Assembly (NCBI GenBank): GCA_022573715.1
Contig: JACZTL010000022.1
Span: 1-50,976, forward strand
DNA: 50,976 bases
Direction: 5' to 3'
From: Bacteroidota bacterium
Lineage (GTDB): Bacteria > Bacteroidota > Ignavibacteria > Ignavibacteriales > Ignavibacteriaceae
Part shown: piece by piece, positions 1-8,684 of the stretch
Layout of the letters: every line of letters begins with the position of its first letter
Position numbering within the stretch: the stretch's first letter is position 1
The notes under the pieces: generated by a model
Seen by the model: the letters and a program-made list of their open reading frames with translations, nothing else
Databases searched by the model: none
Told to the model about the DNA's origin: nothing
Program-made: the position numbers and the translations under genes

Positions 1-408
1 AAGGGCCTCCGGGATACCAAGCCCAGGCATGTCAGCGTGCTATCAGCTGGCATGAGAGACGAACTGGATAGCACCCACAGACTCAACGTAGCGGCTTGCG
101 AGGTAACTCGCTCGCTTAAGTTAAGCAGAAGTCAGCAGAGGTCATAGTAGCCGAACGCTCGGTTTAATTGCCGAGACATGGTGAAGGGCCGAACATCGCG
201 GTCAAGGAGGAGCACTGTCACGCTCGTCTTGCGGCATTTATGCCCGACCGGGCTCAGTCGTGAGCGGCGCGGCGACAACCGCCAGCCTTGTAAATGTGAA
301 AGAACTTTTTCGCATTTGATGTTGATTCATCCTGCGATGAACCGCCGGATGCGGACCCGCATGTCCGGTGGTGTGGTAAGGGCGGGAGAAAAACCCGCCC
401 TTACCCGA
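1..408 (+). mobile_element. ORF-less group II intron, 5' end cut by window edge
   Basis: The stretch looks like the RNA scaffold of a bacterial group II intron. A domain V-like hairpin lies at 341-372 (CCGGATGCGG pairing with CCGCATGTCCGG). It is followed by a domain VI-like hairpin at 377-403, with a perfect 10-bp stem and a 7-nt loop, ending near 408. Upstream, around 130-215, is the motif-rich segment that normally precedes the intron-encoded protein, including an AAGGAGGAGC ribosome-binding site at about 204-213. Only about 90 nt separate that site from the domain V region, so the reverse transcriptase/maturase gene is missing. The 5' boundary is outside the window. I cannot place the branch-point adenosine. 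Base composition is much richer in G+C than the bulk of the window. Confidence 0.72.
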
Positions 409-489
409 TTAGGCGCTTGGATCATCTGAACTTTCGAGCCGATCTAACTCTGGCATCCCGTTCGGCCACACTTCGTTCTTTTGATTCAT
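409..489 (-). CDS. tiny 26-residue ORF abutting the intron, doubtful
   Basis: An ATG at 489 opens a 26-codon frame (begins MNQKNEVWPNG, ends SSDDPSA) preceded by AGAGGT about 8 nt upstream. It stops with TAA exactly where the group II intron ends. The stop lies inside GCCTAA, which resembles the start of an integron attC site. It may be a small cassette gene, the 5' fragment of a longer gene cut by the intron, or chance. No function is recognised. Confidence 0.25.
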   Translation of the reverse strand: MNQKNEVWPNGMPELDRLESSDDPSA

Positions 490-721
490 TCTTTTGACCT
501 CTTAAAACCTATTCTGCAAGATATAGACAAGCATGAGTTCTTGTCGGACATTGTTTATGTTTTCACATTGGGCTTTAAAGTTGCATAATAATAATACATT
601 ATCCAGGACTACCATCAAAATGCCACCGAGTATTAGTAAAGCCGAGCGGGTTGCTTGATAATATCCGCTCTTGTGAGCAAATCCAGATTCTAACGACCTT
701 TCAAAGAAAAAAATTAACTTT
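490..721. other. 232-base stretch without a recognised gene
   Basis: I see no credible coding frame, RNA gene or terminator here. The sequence is intermediate in base composition between the intron block and the AT-rich chromosome. On the minus strand it would be the leader of the tiny ORF ending at 409. Confidence 0.4.
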
Positions 722-801
722 CTAACACTATCGAGTAGAGAGTAGGCACAGGTAATATGCGGACGCCTTGATAAAAGTTGGTGAACCGCAGTGTGTTAGG
801 C
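722..801 (-). other. attC-like imperfect palindrome downstream of osmC
   Basis: The minus strand reads GCCTAAC (801-795, a perfect RYYYAAC core) and, after about 70 nt, GTTAGAA (726-720, one base from GTTRRRY). The ends pair as CTAACAC (722-728) with GTGTTAG (793-799). Length and end motifs fit an integron attC recombination site lying about 60 nt past the osmC stop, on the same strand. No integrase is present in the window and the inner boxes are not convincing, so this is a tentative call. Confidence 0.35.
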
Positions 802-861
802 GGAATGGCAGCAATTTGTTTTGCGAGCATGCGGCCCACCAATGAGGCCAGTTAATATTAA

Positions 862-1557
862 CTACTTGGCCGTCATCGCTTTCACCACTACGACTTCCGG
901 TTCTACGGCCATGGCCACGCCGTTGCGAACCGTATCGGATACAGGCGAATACTTATAGCCCAGCAGCGCAATTTTCCGCAAGGTCTCCTCATCCGCATCA
1001 CCCGCGATGGTTATCTTTGAGCGGAATTCAAGGATACCGGGTCGAACTTTCTCATCCAAGGCAAACAGACCGTGCAAATCCACGTCACTTTCGAGCGCTA
1101 TCTCGAATCGTGTGAGCTTAACACCCATCAAGGCCGCATTGGCGTTGCCGGCAGCGATGATGCAGGTGCCAACTGCGTACATGAGTTCTTCAACAGCGCC
1201 AGGTGCAGCATCGGTTCCACTCAACTCAACACCCTCATCGCCCAAGAGAACAAATTGCCGCTCTTTCTCGTGATGCATCTTGCCATCAATCTTATAACCG
1301 GTAAAGCTAGTTAGGCTGCGCATGCCATCTTGCCATTTCGAATTGGAAAAAAAGGTTATACGACCAGCTTTCGAATCGGCCTTGAGCATACCAATTAAGC
1401 CGCCTAAGACTTCGGTATTTAATCCATTAACACTAACGGCTTTTTCTTGGCTGTGCATGCCTGCAGAGGCAACGCCCTGTGTCTTCATGACTAGAGCGCC
1501 TATCAAAACAAGAGTTACCGCAACCACCCCTAAGACAAGAATTTTTTTCGTTTTCAT
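862..1557 (-). CDS. OsmC family protein with N-terminal membrane anchor or signal
   Basis: The product is about 231 residues. It starts with a hydrophobic segment (KILVLGVVAVTLVLIGALVM), followed by an OsmC/Ohr-like alpha-beta domain. That domain includes the segment with AVGTCIIAAGNANAALMGV, where the single Cys would correspond to a peroxidatic Cys of the family. OsmC proteins reduce organic peroxides; an exported or anchored version is less common. ATG at 1557 is preferred because the hydrophobic segment follows directly; ATG at 1566 is also in frame. The start codon lies at the very point where the truncated uvrD frame ends, so its promoter region is helicase sequence. Codon composition is richer in G+C than that of uvrD and later genes. 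Either this is transferred DNA or the junction is an assembly artefact. Confidence 0.8.
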   Translation of the reverse strand: MKTKKILVLGVVAVTLVLIGALVMKTQGVASAGMHSQEKAVSVNGLNTEVLGGLIGMLKADSKAGRITFFSNSKWQDGMRSLTSFTGYKIDGKMHHEKERQFVLLGDEGVELSGTDAAPGAVEELMYAVGTCIIAAGNANAALMGVKLTRFEIALESDVDLHGLFALDEKVRPGILEFRSKITIAGDADEETLRKIALLGYKYSPVSDTVRNGVAMAVEPEVVVVKAMTAK

Positions 1558-3181
1558 AAGTATCAATTCCTGAAATAAGTGATACTTCTTCTAAGAAATC
1601 TTCAAGTGTAGCTTTTTTGTTATCATCTGAAAACTCTGTCAATGCTGAAAGTAATTCATTTATATTTTCCCTACGAGCTAATGAATCAGGTGTGTTTTGT
1701 GATTTTAAAGCTCTTAATACACCGAGTTCATCAACAAGTGCTCTTGTAAGTTCACCAATACAAAGCTTATCTTTTAAATCAATATATTTATCTAAAAGAA
1801 GTCTGAAGCCTTTTACATTTTTTTGGATCCTCTCTTTTATGTCAATAACTTCAAAAATTCTTGCCATAGTTTTGAACATTGTCAAATCGTGTTTTCTGGC
1901 AAATGCAATCATTCTTTTTAAAGTAGTAGAACCAATTCCACGCTGCGGGTAGTTCATAATACGGAGTAAACTCTCTTCATCATTTTGATTTGATAAAACT
2001 TTTAAATAAGCAATTAAATCCTTTATCTCTTTCCTTCTGTAGAATTCAATCCCGCCTACTATTTTATAAGGAATTTTCTCCCTTCTGAAAATATCTTCTA
2101 ATGCTCGTGATTGTGCATTTGTTCTGTAAAGTATTGCAAAATCTTTATGTAAAAGTTTTTTCTTTAAGATTTCTTTTTGAATATATTTTGCTATTTGATA
2201 TGCTTCATCTTTCTCATCGGAACACTTAAGTAAAATTAATTGTTCACCGTCATTGTTTTCCGTCCAAAGTGTTTTCTGAATTTGATTTTTGTTGTTTTTA
2301 ATTACAGAGTCTGCGGCCATCAAAATACTTTTTGTCGACCTGTAATTTTGTTCAAGCTTGAAAGTCTTGCATTTTGTAAAATGTTTTTCAAAATCTAACA
2401 TATTACTGATAGTTGCACCTCGCCAACTATAAATGCTTTGTGCATCATCTCCAACCACACATATATTACCTGTTTTATTAACAAGCATTTTTAATAAAGT
2501 ATATTGAGCAATGTTAGTGTCCTGAAATTCATCAACAAAAACATATTTAAATCGCTTTTTATATTTTTGAAGAATTTTATTGTTGCTTTGAAAAAGTTCG
2601 ATCGGTTTTAGCAGCAAATCTTCAAAGTCCATAGCATTGTTTATAACAAGTCTTTTTTGATATTCTTCAAATACAGTTGCAATCTTTTTATCAGAGGTGG
2701 ATTTAGCGTGCTTTACTCTGAATTCTTCAGGTGTAATCATATGATTTTTCATAACACCTATTTTATGCCTGATAGATTTAGATGTTGCATCATTAATATC
2801 AATATCTAAATTTGTAAGTATGTTTTGTACTAATGAAATTGAATCTTCTGTATCATAAATAGAAAAATTCTTTTTGTAATTTATATATTCAGCTTCAGTG
2901 CGTAGAATTTTTGCGAAAATTGAATGAAATGTTCCCATCCAAAGAGAATTTGATTTAGTCCCTATTAATTCTCTTATCCTATCTTTCATTTCACTGGCAG
3001 CCTTATTTGTAAAAGTTAAAGCTAAAATGTTTTCCGGTTTAGCTCCTGTGCAAATTTGATATGCAATTTTATAAATTAAGACTCTTGTTTTACCGGAACC
3101 AGCGCCCGCTACTATCATTGATGATCCGTTATTATATACAACAGCTTCTTTTTGGGCTTGGTTAAGGGATTTTAGGTTCAT
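1433..3181 (-). pseudogene. pcrA: UvrD/PcrA-family helicase, 3'-truncated at ~1545
   Basis: This encodes an SF1A DNA helicase of the UvrD/Rep/PcrA type, used in repair and replication restart. Walker A is AGAGSGKT near residue 26. Motif Ia is TFTNKAASEMKDRI, motif II is DEFQD, motif III is VGDDAQSIYSWRGA and motif IV is LEQNYRS. The family is usually about 700-780 residues. Recognisable similarity here stops at about residue 545 (LEDFLEEVSLISGIDTYENEKN), just before the motif V segment. The last ~37 residues are out-of-frame reading of the osmC DNA, rich in Cys and Arg. Motifs V and VI, needed for ATP hydrolysis coupling, are absent, so the protein as drawn should be inactive. The gene is either genuinely disrupted or joined to foreign sequence during assembly. 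Confidence 0.88.
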
Positions 3182-3370
3182 TTTCTATATTTTTATTTTT
3201 TGAAAGTGCAAATATAAAGATTTATAAAATGAATAAAAAGTTAAGAAATATGTATAATTTACGATTCCCGGTTTTAATTGCTCTATTTTTATCAACATAG
3301 AAATATTTGATTCAAAAATAGATTATCTTTGAACGTTAAAAAAAACTTATAAAAATTCGGGAATTATTAT

Positions 3371-3868
3371 ATGATTAATCCTAAAATAGAAAAAAAATTA
3401 AATAAACAATTAAATGACGAACTTTATTCCTCTTATTTTTATCTCGCTATGTCAGCATATTTTGAGAATAATTCATTTGAAGGCTTTGCTAACTGGATGC
3501 GAGTACAATCAGAGGAAGAAAGAAAACATGCAATGAAAATTTACGATTACATACATCAAGTAGGAGGGAAAGTAAAATTAACTGCAATTAAAACACCAAA
3601 GACCGAATGGTCTTCTCCTTTAGAAGTTTTTAAGGATACATATAAGCACGAATGTGATGTAACAAAAGCGATAAATGATATTGTTGATGTAGCAGTAAAA
3701 GAGAAAGACCACGCAACTAATAATTTTATGCAATGGTTTATAAGCGAACAGGTTGAAGAAGAAGCAACAGCTCAAAGATTATTGGATAAAATAAAATTTA
3801 TAGGCATCGATAAACAGGGTTTGTTTTTGCTTGACAGAGAATTGGGAAAGAGGACATCTGAGAATTAA
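3371..3868 (+). CDS. ftnA: ferritin (non-haem, FtnA type)
   Basis: A cytosolic iron-storage ferritin that oxidises Fe(II) and stores the mineral in a 24-subunit shell. The length of 165 residues is normal. The ferroxidase ligands are all present at the E. coli FtnA positions: E17, E50, H53, E94, Q127 and E130. ATG at 3371 gives the standard MINPKIEKKLNKQLNDELYSS start. There is no strong Shine-Dalgarno site. A TATCTTTG at 3324-3331 resembles the Bacteroidota -7 element TANNTTTG, but I could not place a matching upstream box with confidence. The gene diverges from uvrD/pcrA and converges on nuoF; the space between ferritin and nuoF is filled by a nested repeat rather than a recognisable T-run terminator. 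Confidence 0.95.
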   Translation: MINPKIEKKLNKQLNDELYSSYFYLAMSAYFENNSFEGFANWMRVQSEEERKHAMKIYDYIHQVGGKVKLTAIKTPKTEWSSPLEVFKDTYKHECDVTKAINDIVDVAVKEKDHATNNFMQWFISEQVEEEATAQRLLDKIKFIGIDKQGLFLLDRELGKRTSEN

Positions 3869-3906
3869 TTCAATAATGATTGAGAAAGAAGAATTTGTCT
3901 CATAAC

Positions 3907-3970
3907 TGTCATTCCGGATTTGTCTACTCGTCCCCGGAGACAAAGTCTACGGAGAGTCAAGCGGGAATGC
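3907..3970. repeat. composite dispersed repeat overlapping the nuoF 3' end
   Basis: The outer arms CATTCC (3910-3915) and GGAATG (3964-3969) belong to a TGTCATTCC...AAGCGGGAATGC palindrome, like the simpler copy at 24700-24727. Between them sits a second element, 3927-3958, which is nearly identical in reverse orientation to 26315-26345; they share AAGTCTACGGAGAG. One repeat therefore appears to have landed in the loop of another. The right arm extends into nuoF and supplies its last codons. Confidence 0.7.
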
Positions 3971-5263
3971 AGTATCACGCATTGAGTGGACTTTATTTTT
4001 AACAGGAAGTACAATCTCTTTTTTCACTCTTTTTTCAAAATAATCTCTGAAACGACTTACCATAAATCTTACAGGCCAAGCCGCTGCTTCACCCAGTGCA
4101 CAGATTGTATTACCTTCTATATTGCTTGCAACATCAATAAGCATATCTAAATCGTGAGAGGAACCGTTGCCTTGTCCTATTCTATCCAAAAGTCTTACCA
4201 GCCAGCTTGTACCTTCACGACAGGGTGTACATTGTCCGCAGCTTTCGTGATAATAAAATTTAGCAATACGGGCCAAAACTTTTACTAGGTCAGTATCTTC
4301 GTCCATTACAATAATTCCGCCTGTACCTATTGACGAACCTGCAGCTTTAAGAGATTCGGCATCCATTTTAACGCCTTCAATCCCATCGCCTCTCAGGGGA
4401 GGCATAGAAGAACCTCCGGGAATAACACATAATATTTTTTTATCTCCAGGAATACCGCCAGCGTATTTATAAATAATATCTGTAAGCAAAGTACCGCTCG
4501 GTAATTCGTAAACACCGGGATTGTTTACGTGTCCGCTTATACCGAATAATATTGTCCCGGGATGTTTCGGCTCACCGATTTTAGAAAACCATTCCCAACC
4601 TTTGTTAATAATTTTAGGTACGTTCGCAATTGTTTCAACATTGTTAATTGTAGTTGGACAGCCCCATAAACCATTTTGTGCAGGGAAAGGCGGTTTCACT
4701 CTCGGGTACCCTCTTTGTCCTTCAATAGAATTCATCAGTGATGTTTCTTCACCGCATATGTAAGCACCTGCTCCTTTGTGAATATAAATTTCACAAGCAA
4801 AATCAGTATTGAAAGTTTCTTTCATCTTTTCACCGACAAAACCAGCTTCGTAGGCGTCATCCAAAGCATCCTGAAATAATTTTATCCACTTGTGGTATTC
4901 ACCTCTAATGTAAACATATGCTGTCTTGGCACCTATTGCATAACAAGTAATTAATGTTCCTTCAATTAATTGATGAGGATTAAGTTCGAATATTTGTCTG
5001 TCCTTAAAAGATCCGGGTTCGCTTTCGTCACCGTTAACACAAAGATATTTAGGTTTATCATTAGTCTTAGGCATAAAGCTCCACTTCAGTCCGGCTAAGA
5101 AAGCGGCTCCACCCCTTCCTCTAAGTCCCGATTTTTTTACTTGCTCAATTAAATCGTCGGGTGATTGACTTAATGCTTTGTTAATTGCAGTATAGCCGTC
5201 ATTAGCTTTATATACTTCTATCTTGTGTAGATCTTTTATGTCTGGTAAAACAATTTTTTCCAT
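3947..5263 (-). CDS. nuoF: NADH-quinone oxidoreductase subunit F
   Basis: This is the NADH-binding, FMN- and 4Fe-4S-carrying subunit of complex I, on the cytoplasmic arm. The 438 residues contain GRGGAAF near residue 49 (nucleotide site) and GAGAYICGEETSL (FMN site). SCGQCTPC plus a later Cys in NTICALGE supply the four N3 cluster ligands. ATG at 5263 overlaps the nuoE stop, which implies coupling. It is the last gene of a nuoABCDEF operon; no nuoG or membrane-arm gene follows. The final residues AFPLDSP and the TAG stop are encoded by the dispersed repeat at 3907-3970, so the C-terminus is probably not ancestral. Confidence 0.96.
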   Translation of the reverse strand: MEKIVLPDIKDLHKIEVYKANDGYTAINKALSQSPDDLIEQVKKSGLRGRGGAAFLAGLKWSFMPKTNDKPKYLCVNGDESEPGSFKDRQIFELNPHQLIEGTLITCYAIGAKTAYVYIRGEYHKWIKLFQDALDDAYEAGFVGEKMKETFNTDFACEIYIHKGAGAYICGEETSLMNSIEGQRGYPRVKPPFPAQNGLWGCPTTINNVETIANVPKIINKGWEWFSKIGEPKHPGTILFGISGHVNNPGVYELPSGTLLTDIIYKYAGGIPGDKKILCVIPGGSSMPPLRGDGIEGVKMDAESLKAAGSSIGTGGIIVMDEDTDLVKVLARIAKFYYHESCGQCTPCREGTSWLVRLLDRIGQGNGSSHDLDMLIDVASNIEGNTICALGEAAAWPVRFMVSRFRDYFEKRVKKEIVLPVKNKVHSMRDTAFPLDSP

Positions 5264-5745
5264 CAGTTCTTTTGTCTTAGAGATTCAATAATTTCGTTCA
5301 CTTTGTCTGCATTTAAATTCTCATAATAATCTTCATTTACCGCTATCATCGGTGCGGTTCCGCAAGAGCCCATACACTCCACTTCTTCCAATGAAAAGTT
5401 TTTGTCTTCAGTAACTTCCATATTATCAATTCCAAGTTTCTCTTTTACCTGGATAAATATTTCGTAACCGCCTCTCAGCATACACGAAACATTTGTGCAA
5501 ACTTGCAGATGATTTTTGCCCATAGGTTTTTCATAAAACATAGTATAGAAGGTAACTACCCCAAAAACTTCTTCTTCGGTAATTTCCAAAACAGATGCTA
5601 TTTCTTTCATAACTTCTTTTGATATCCAGCCGTTCTGTTCCTGTCCAAGAAAAAGCACAGACATAACCGCAGCTTTTTTTGTAGGATATTTTTTTAAGGT
5701 ATCATTTATCTTTGCTTGATTTCCCGGTGTAAACTTGAATTCCAT
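5263..5745 (-). CDS. nuoE: NADH-quinone oxidoreductase subunit E
   Basis: The 24-kDa-type subunit of complex I, carrying the 2Fe-2S cluster N1a. It has 160 residues in a thioredoxin-like fold. The four cluster Cys are visible as CTNVSC followed about 40 residues later by CMGSC. It lies between nuoD (39-nt gap) and nuoF (1-nt overlap at 5263). Start and length agree with the family. Confidence 0.96.
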   Translation of the reverse strand: MEFKFTPGNQAKINDTLKKYPTKKAAVMSVLFLGQEQNGWISKEVMKEIASVLEITEEEVFGVVTFYTMFYEKPMGKNHLQVCTNVSCMLRGGYEIFIQVKEKLGIDNMEVTEDKNFSLEEVECMGSCGTAPMIAVNEDYYENLNADKVNEIIESLRQKN

Positions 5746-5784
5746 TTGTCTAATTACTTTTAACTTTTTAATTTTTCCTTGAAA

Positions 5785-7038
5785 TTATTTATCCGCTTCG
5801 CCCATAATCGGGTCTAAACTTCCTATAATTGCAACCACATCGGATATCATATGCCCTTTGACCAAATGAGGAAGTGACTGCAGATTTACAAAAGATGGCG
5901 ACCTTATTTTACATCTCCATGGAATACCTTCTCCCTCGCTGACAAGATAAAAACCAAGCTCCCCTTTCGGATTTTCGATTGCAGAATAAATATCTCCCTT
6001 AGGTGGATTTATTCCAAAGTTGACTATCATAAAATCGTTAATAAGTTCTTCCATTTTGGAATACACATCGGTTTTCTTCGGTAAAACTTTTTTAGGTTGA
6101 TTTAACAGTATTTCTCCATGAGGTATTTTGTCCAAAATCTGTTTTATTATCTTTGAGCTTTCTCTCATTTCATCGGCTCTCACAAAATATCTTGCAAGTG
6201 AGTCACCTTCGGTGTAAACAGGAATATTAAAATCCATTTCGTTGTAAAACATATACGGGGTTGCTCTTCTTAAATCGAACTCAACACCGCAGGCTCTTAA
6301 GTTCGGACCTGTAAAACCGAAATCAATTGCCTGCTCTTTTGTTGCAACTCCAATGCCGTCAAGTCGTTCAATAAATATTTTATTTGAATTAACTAGTCTT
6401 TCGCATTCGTCAATACTCCCTTCAAACTGACCGATAAAATCTTTAATCATAGCCAAAGCTTCCGGTTGTATATCGTTTGCTACACCGCCAATTCTTGTAT
6501 AACTGTTTGTAAATCTCGCTCCGCAGAGAACATCCCAGATATCAAGAATTTTTTCTCTTTCTCTTAAAGTCCATAGAAACACAGTTAAAGCTCCTACATC
6601 CATTGATAGTGCACCCATTGCAACTAAATGTGAAGCAATTCTTGATAGCTCGGCAACCATCATTCTTATGTATTGTGCTCTTTTTGGTGCTTCTATTCCT
6701 GCTAATTTTTCAACTGCAAGAACCCATGCAACGTTATTAGACATTGGCGCAAGATAATCCAATCTGTCGGTATGGGGAATGAACTCATAGTATGTCATAT
6801 TTTCTGCTAGTTTTTCGTATCCTCTGTGCAGGTAACCTAATTCGGGAACACAGGCAACAATTGTTTCACCGTCTAATCTGAGCAAAAGTCTAAGAACACC
6901 GTGTGTTGCCGGGTGCTGGGGACCCATATTCAGAATCATCTCATTTTCAAGAGCATCATCAACACTTACGTCAGATTCAGCATCCATCAACGCTTGTAGT
7001 ATTTTAGTATTTACATCTTTTTCTTTTAATATTTCCAT
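5785..7038 (-). CDS. nuoD: NADH-quinone oxidoreductase subunit D
   Basis: The 49-kDa-type subunit, 417 residues, which with NuoB forms the quinone-reduction chamber of complex I. The hallmark MGPQHPATHGVLRLLLRLDGE appears near residue 37, and the conserved C-terminal segment ends in the typical DPIMGEADK. It carries no C-domain, since nuoC is a separate gene 6 nt upstream. A short N-terminal stretch of about 30 residues precedes the conserved domain. Confidence 0.97.
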   Translation of the reverse strand: MEILKEKDVNTKILQALMDAESDVSVDDALENEMILNMGPQHPATHGVLRLLLRLDGETIVACVPELGYLHRGYEKLAENMTYYEFIPHTDRLDYLAPMSNNVAWVLAVEKLAGIEAPKRAQYIRMMVAELSRIASHLVAMGALSMDVGALTVFLWTLREREKILDIWDVLCGARFTNSYTRIGGVANDIQPEALAMIKDFIGQFEGSIDECERLVNSNKIFIERLDGIGVATKEQAIDFGFTGPNLRACGVEFDLRRATPYMFYNEMDFNIPVYTEGDSLARYFVRADEMRESSKIIKQILDKIPHGEILLNQPKKVLPKKTDVYSKMEELINDFMIVNFGINPPKGDIYSAIENPKGELGFYLVSEGEGIPWRCKIRSPSFVNLQSLPHLVKGHMISDVVAIIGSLDPIMGEADK

Positions 7039-7044
7039 ATCAAT

Positions 7045-7533
7045 TTATTTTTTAGGAAGAGATAGTGAACCAGGTATTCCCATTAATGGAAAATCTTTTC
7101 TTAATGGATAATGTTCAAAATCTTCAGGCATATACATTCTTCTTAAGTCAGGGTGATTGTTAAAACTTATACCGAACATATCATAAACTTCTCTTTCTTC
7201 CCAATTTGCTGTTTTCCAAACGGATGACACTGTATCTATTGCACAATCTGACTCGTCAACATCTGCTTTTATACGAAGTCTGAAGTTATGCTTGAATGAA
7301 AAGATATGATAAACTACAGTGAACCTGTTGTTCCTTTTTGACCAATCTATTGCTGTAACATCTTCACACAAAATAAATAACAATTCCGAATCTTCTTTTA
7401 AGAGTGTGCAAATTTTAACTATTTCTTTTTTATCAACTTTTACTGATAGATCACCCATATAAACATTAGAACTAATGAATGAATCCGGGAAGTTTTTTTG
7501 AAGTTTTTGAATGATCAGTTCTTGCAATTCCAT
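7045..7533 (-). CDS. nuoC: NADH-quinone oxidoreductase subunit C
   Basis: The 30-kDa-type subunit of the peripheral arm, 162 residues. The family signature is clear in the C-terminal half: WEEREVYDMFGISF, then HPDLRRMYMPEDFEHYPLRKDFPL. It sits 4 nt after nuoB and 6 nt before nuoD and is translated in the same operon. It has no cofactor; it is structural, next to the quinone site. Confidence 0.96.
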   Translation of the reverse strand: MELQELIIQKLQKNFPDSFISSNVYMGDLSVKVDKKEIVKICTLLKEDSELLFILCEDVTAIDWSKRNNRFTVVYHIFSFKHNFRLRIKADVDESDCAIDTVSSVWKTANWEEREVYDMFGISFNNHPDLRRMYMPEDFEHYPLRKDFPLMGIPGSLSLPKK

Positions 7534-7537
7534 AAGT

Positions 7538-8059
7538 TTAATTGTTTTGAATAACAGGTAATTCCGGCAATGGTTTATTTTGAAAATCTCTTGCTTTTGT
7601 TTTACCTATTTTCTTTTGGATTTGTATCAAAGCGTGCAGCAGATTGTCGGGTCTTGGAGGGCACCCTGCAAGGTAAATATCAACTGGTAAAAATTGATCT
7701 ATCCCCTGAACCACGGAATATGTCCTGTAAATACCCCCGGTTGAGGTACAGGCACCCATAGCTATCACCCATTTAGGATCGGGCATTTGGTCGTAAATTT
7801 TTCTAACAACGTGTGACATTTTATAAGTAACTGTTCCGGCAACAATCATCAAGTCGCACTGACGAGGAGTAAAACGCATTACTTCGGAGCCGAAACGTGC
7901 GATATCATATTTGGGATCCGCTACCGCCATCATTTCAATTGCACAACAGGAAATACCCATTGGCATTGGCCAAACAGAGTTTTTTCTAGACCACGCAATT
8001 ACCGCATCAATAGTTGATGTAATAAATCCATCTGATTTTAACTGAGCTTCTAATCCCAT
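7538..8059 (-). CDS. nuoB: NADH-quinone oxidoreductase subunit B
   Basis: The PSST-type subunit, 173 residues, which binds the terminal 4Fe-4S cluster N2 that reduces quinone. The ligands are the adjacent pair C38-C39 ([10 protein letters not shown]), C104 (GACTSTGG) and C133 (GCPPRPD). It overlaps the nuoA 3' end by 10 nt. Length and motifs are complete. Confidence 0.97.
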   Translation of the reverse strand: MGLEAQLKSDGFITSTIDAVIAWSRKNSVWPMPMGISCCAIEMMAVADPKYDIARFGSEVMRFTPRQCDLMIVAGTVTYKMSHVVRKIYDQMPDPKWVIAMGACTSTGGIYRTYSVVQGIDQFLPVDIYLAGCPPRPDNLLHALIQIQKKIGKTKARDFQNKPLPELPVIQNN

Positions 8060-8418
8060 TTAAACCCGCCTTTTTTATAAACATATAAGTAGCCTAGCTC
8101 CAGCACTATAAGAAAAACCAACATAGAAAAAAAGACGGAAATTCCCTGCTCTGCATACATACTTTTAAAGTTAACTGCCCATGGGTAAACAAAAACTACT
8201 TCAATATCAAAAATGATGAACAGCATTGCAACAAGGTAATATTTAATTGACATCCTTTCTCTTGTAGTTCCGACAGGTTTCATTCCGCTTTCATAAGTAG
8301 AAAGTTTTTCTTTGTTCGGTCTTTGCGGACCAAAAATTTTAGAGGCTGATACGGTTACAACGGCAAAAATTATTGCAATTGAGAGTACTATAAAAATTGG
8401 AATATATTGAGTAAGCAT
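8050..8418 (-). CDS. nuoA: NADH-quinone oxidoreductase subunit A
   Basis: A small membrane subunit of complex I, 122 residues with three hydrophobic segments (about residues 7-27, 63-83 and 91-111). The loop contains the conserved YESGMKPVG and the second helix carries [12 protein letters not shown]. It is the first gene of the six-gene nuo operon, so the operon promoter should lie in 8419-8684. That interval also carries a palindromic repeat. Confidence 0.95.
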   Translation of the reverse strand: MLTQYIPIFIVLSIAIIFAVVTVSASKIFGPQRPNKEKLSTYESGMKPVGTTRERMSIKYYLVAMLFIIFDIEVVFVYPWAVNFKSMYAEQGISVFFSMLVFLIVLELGYLYVYKKGGFKWD

Positions 8419-8531
8419 ACTTTAAAATTATCAATTTTTTGCTCATCAAACTTATCCATATTTTGTTTTATAGTCAATTTAAAGAAGTGGTATATAAGAG
8501 TAAGAAATGTAAATACAATTTTAATTAAAGC

Positions 8532-8574
8532 AACCTCCGACTTGTCCTCCGAAGTTTTAACGTAGGTGGAGGTT
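8532..8574. repeat. palindromic dispersed repeat upstream of nuoA
   Basis: The ends AACCTCC (8532-8538) and GGAGGTT (8568-8574) are perfect inverted repeats around a 29-nt loop. The internal sequence beginning CGACTTGTCC matches the inner element at 35442-35476, read on the opposite strand, at 26 of 35 ungapped positions. It lies between nuoA and the glycosyltransferase gene, in a 266-base gap that otherwise shows no gene. Confidence 0.6.
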
Positions 8575-8684
8575 TTAACATATTTGTAAACGATAATAAA
8601 AAATTATTTAAACTTTATCTCGATGAACCTTGGGGCTATTTTTTTTAGCGAGTCGCCCTTACAAATACATATTATAGGTATATA

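Noticed and set aside
178-429. 83-codon plus-strand frame across the intron's domains IV-VI
   Set aside because: It runs through the RNA hairpins of the group II intron, its protein is Arg/Cys-rich without any domain, and no homology is recognisable.
1007-1573. Plus-strand open frames opposite osmC
   Set aside because: They are antisense shadows of the osmC coding sequence, which has a clear domain and signal segment.
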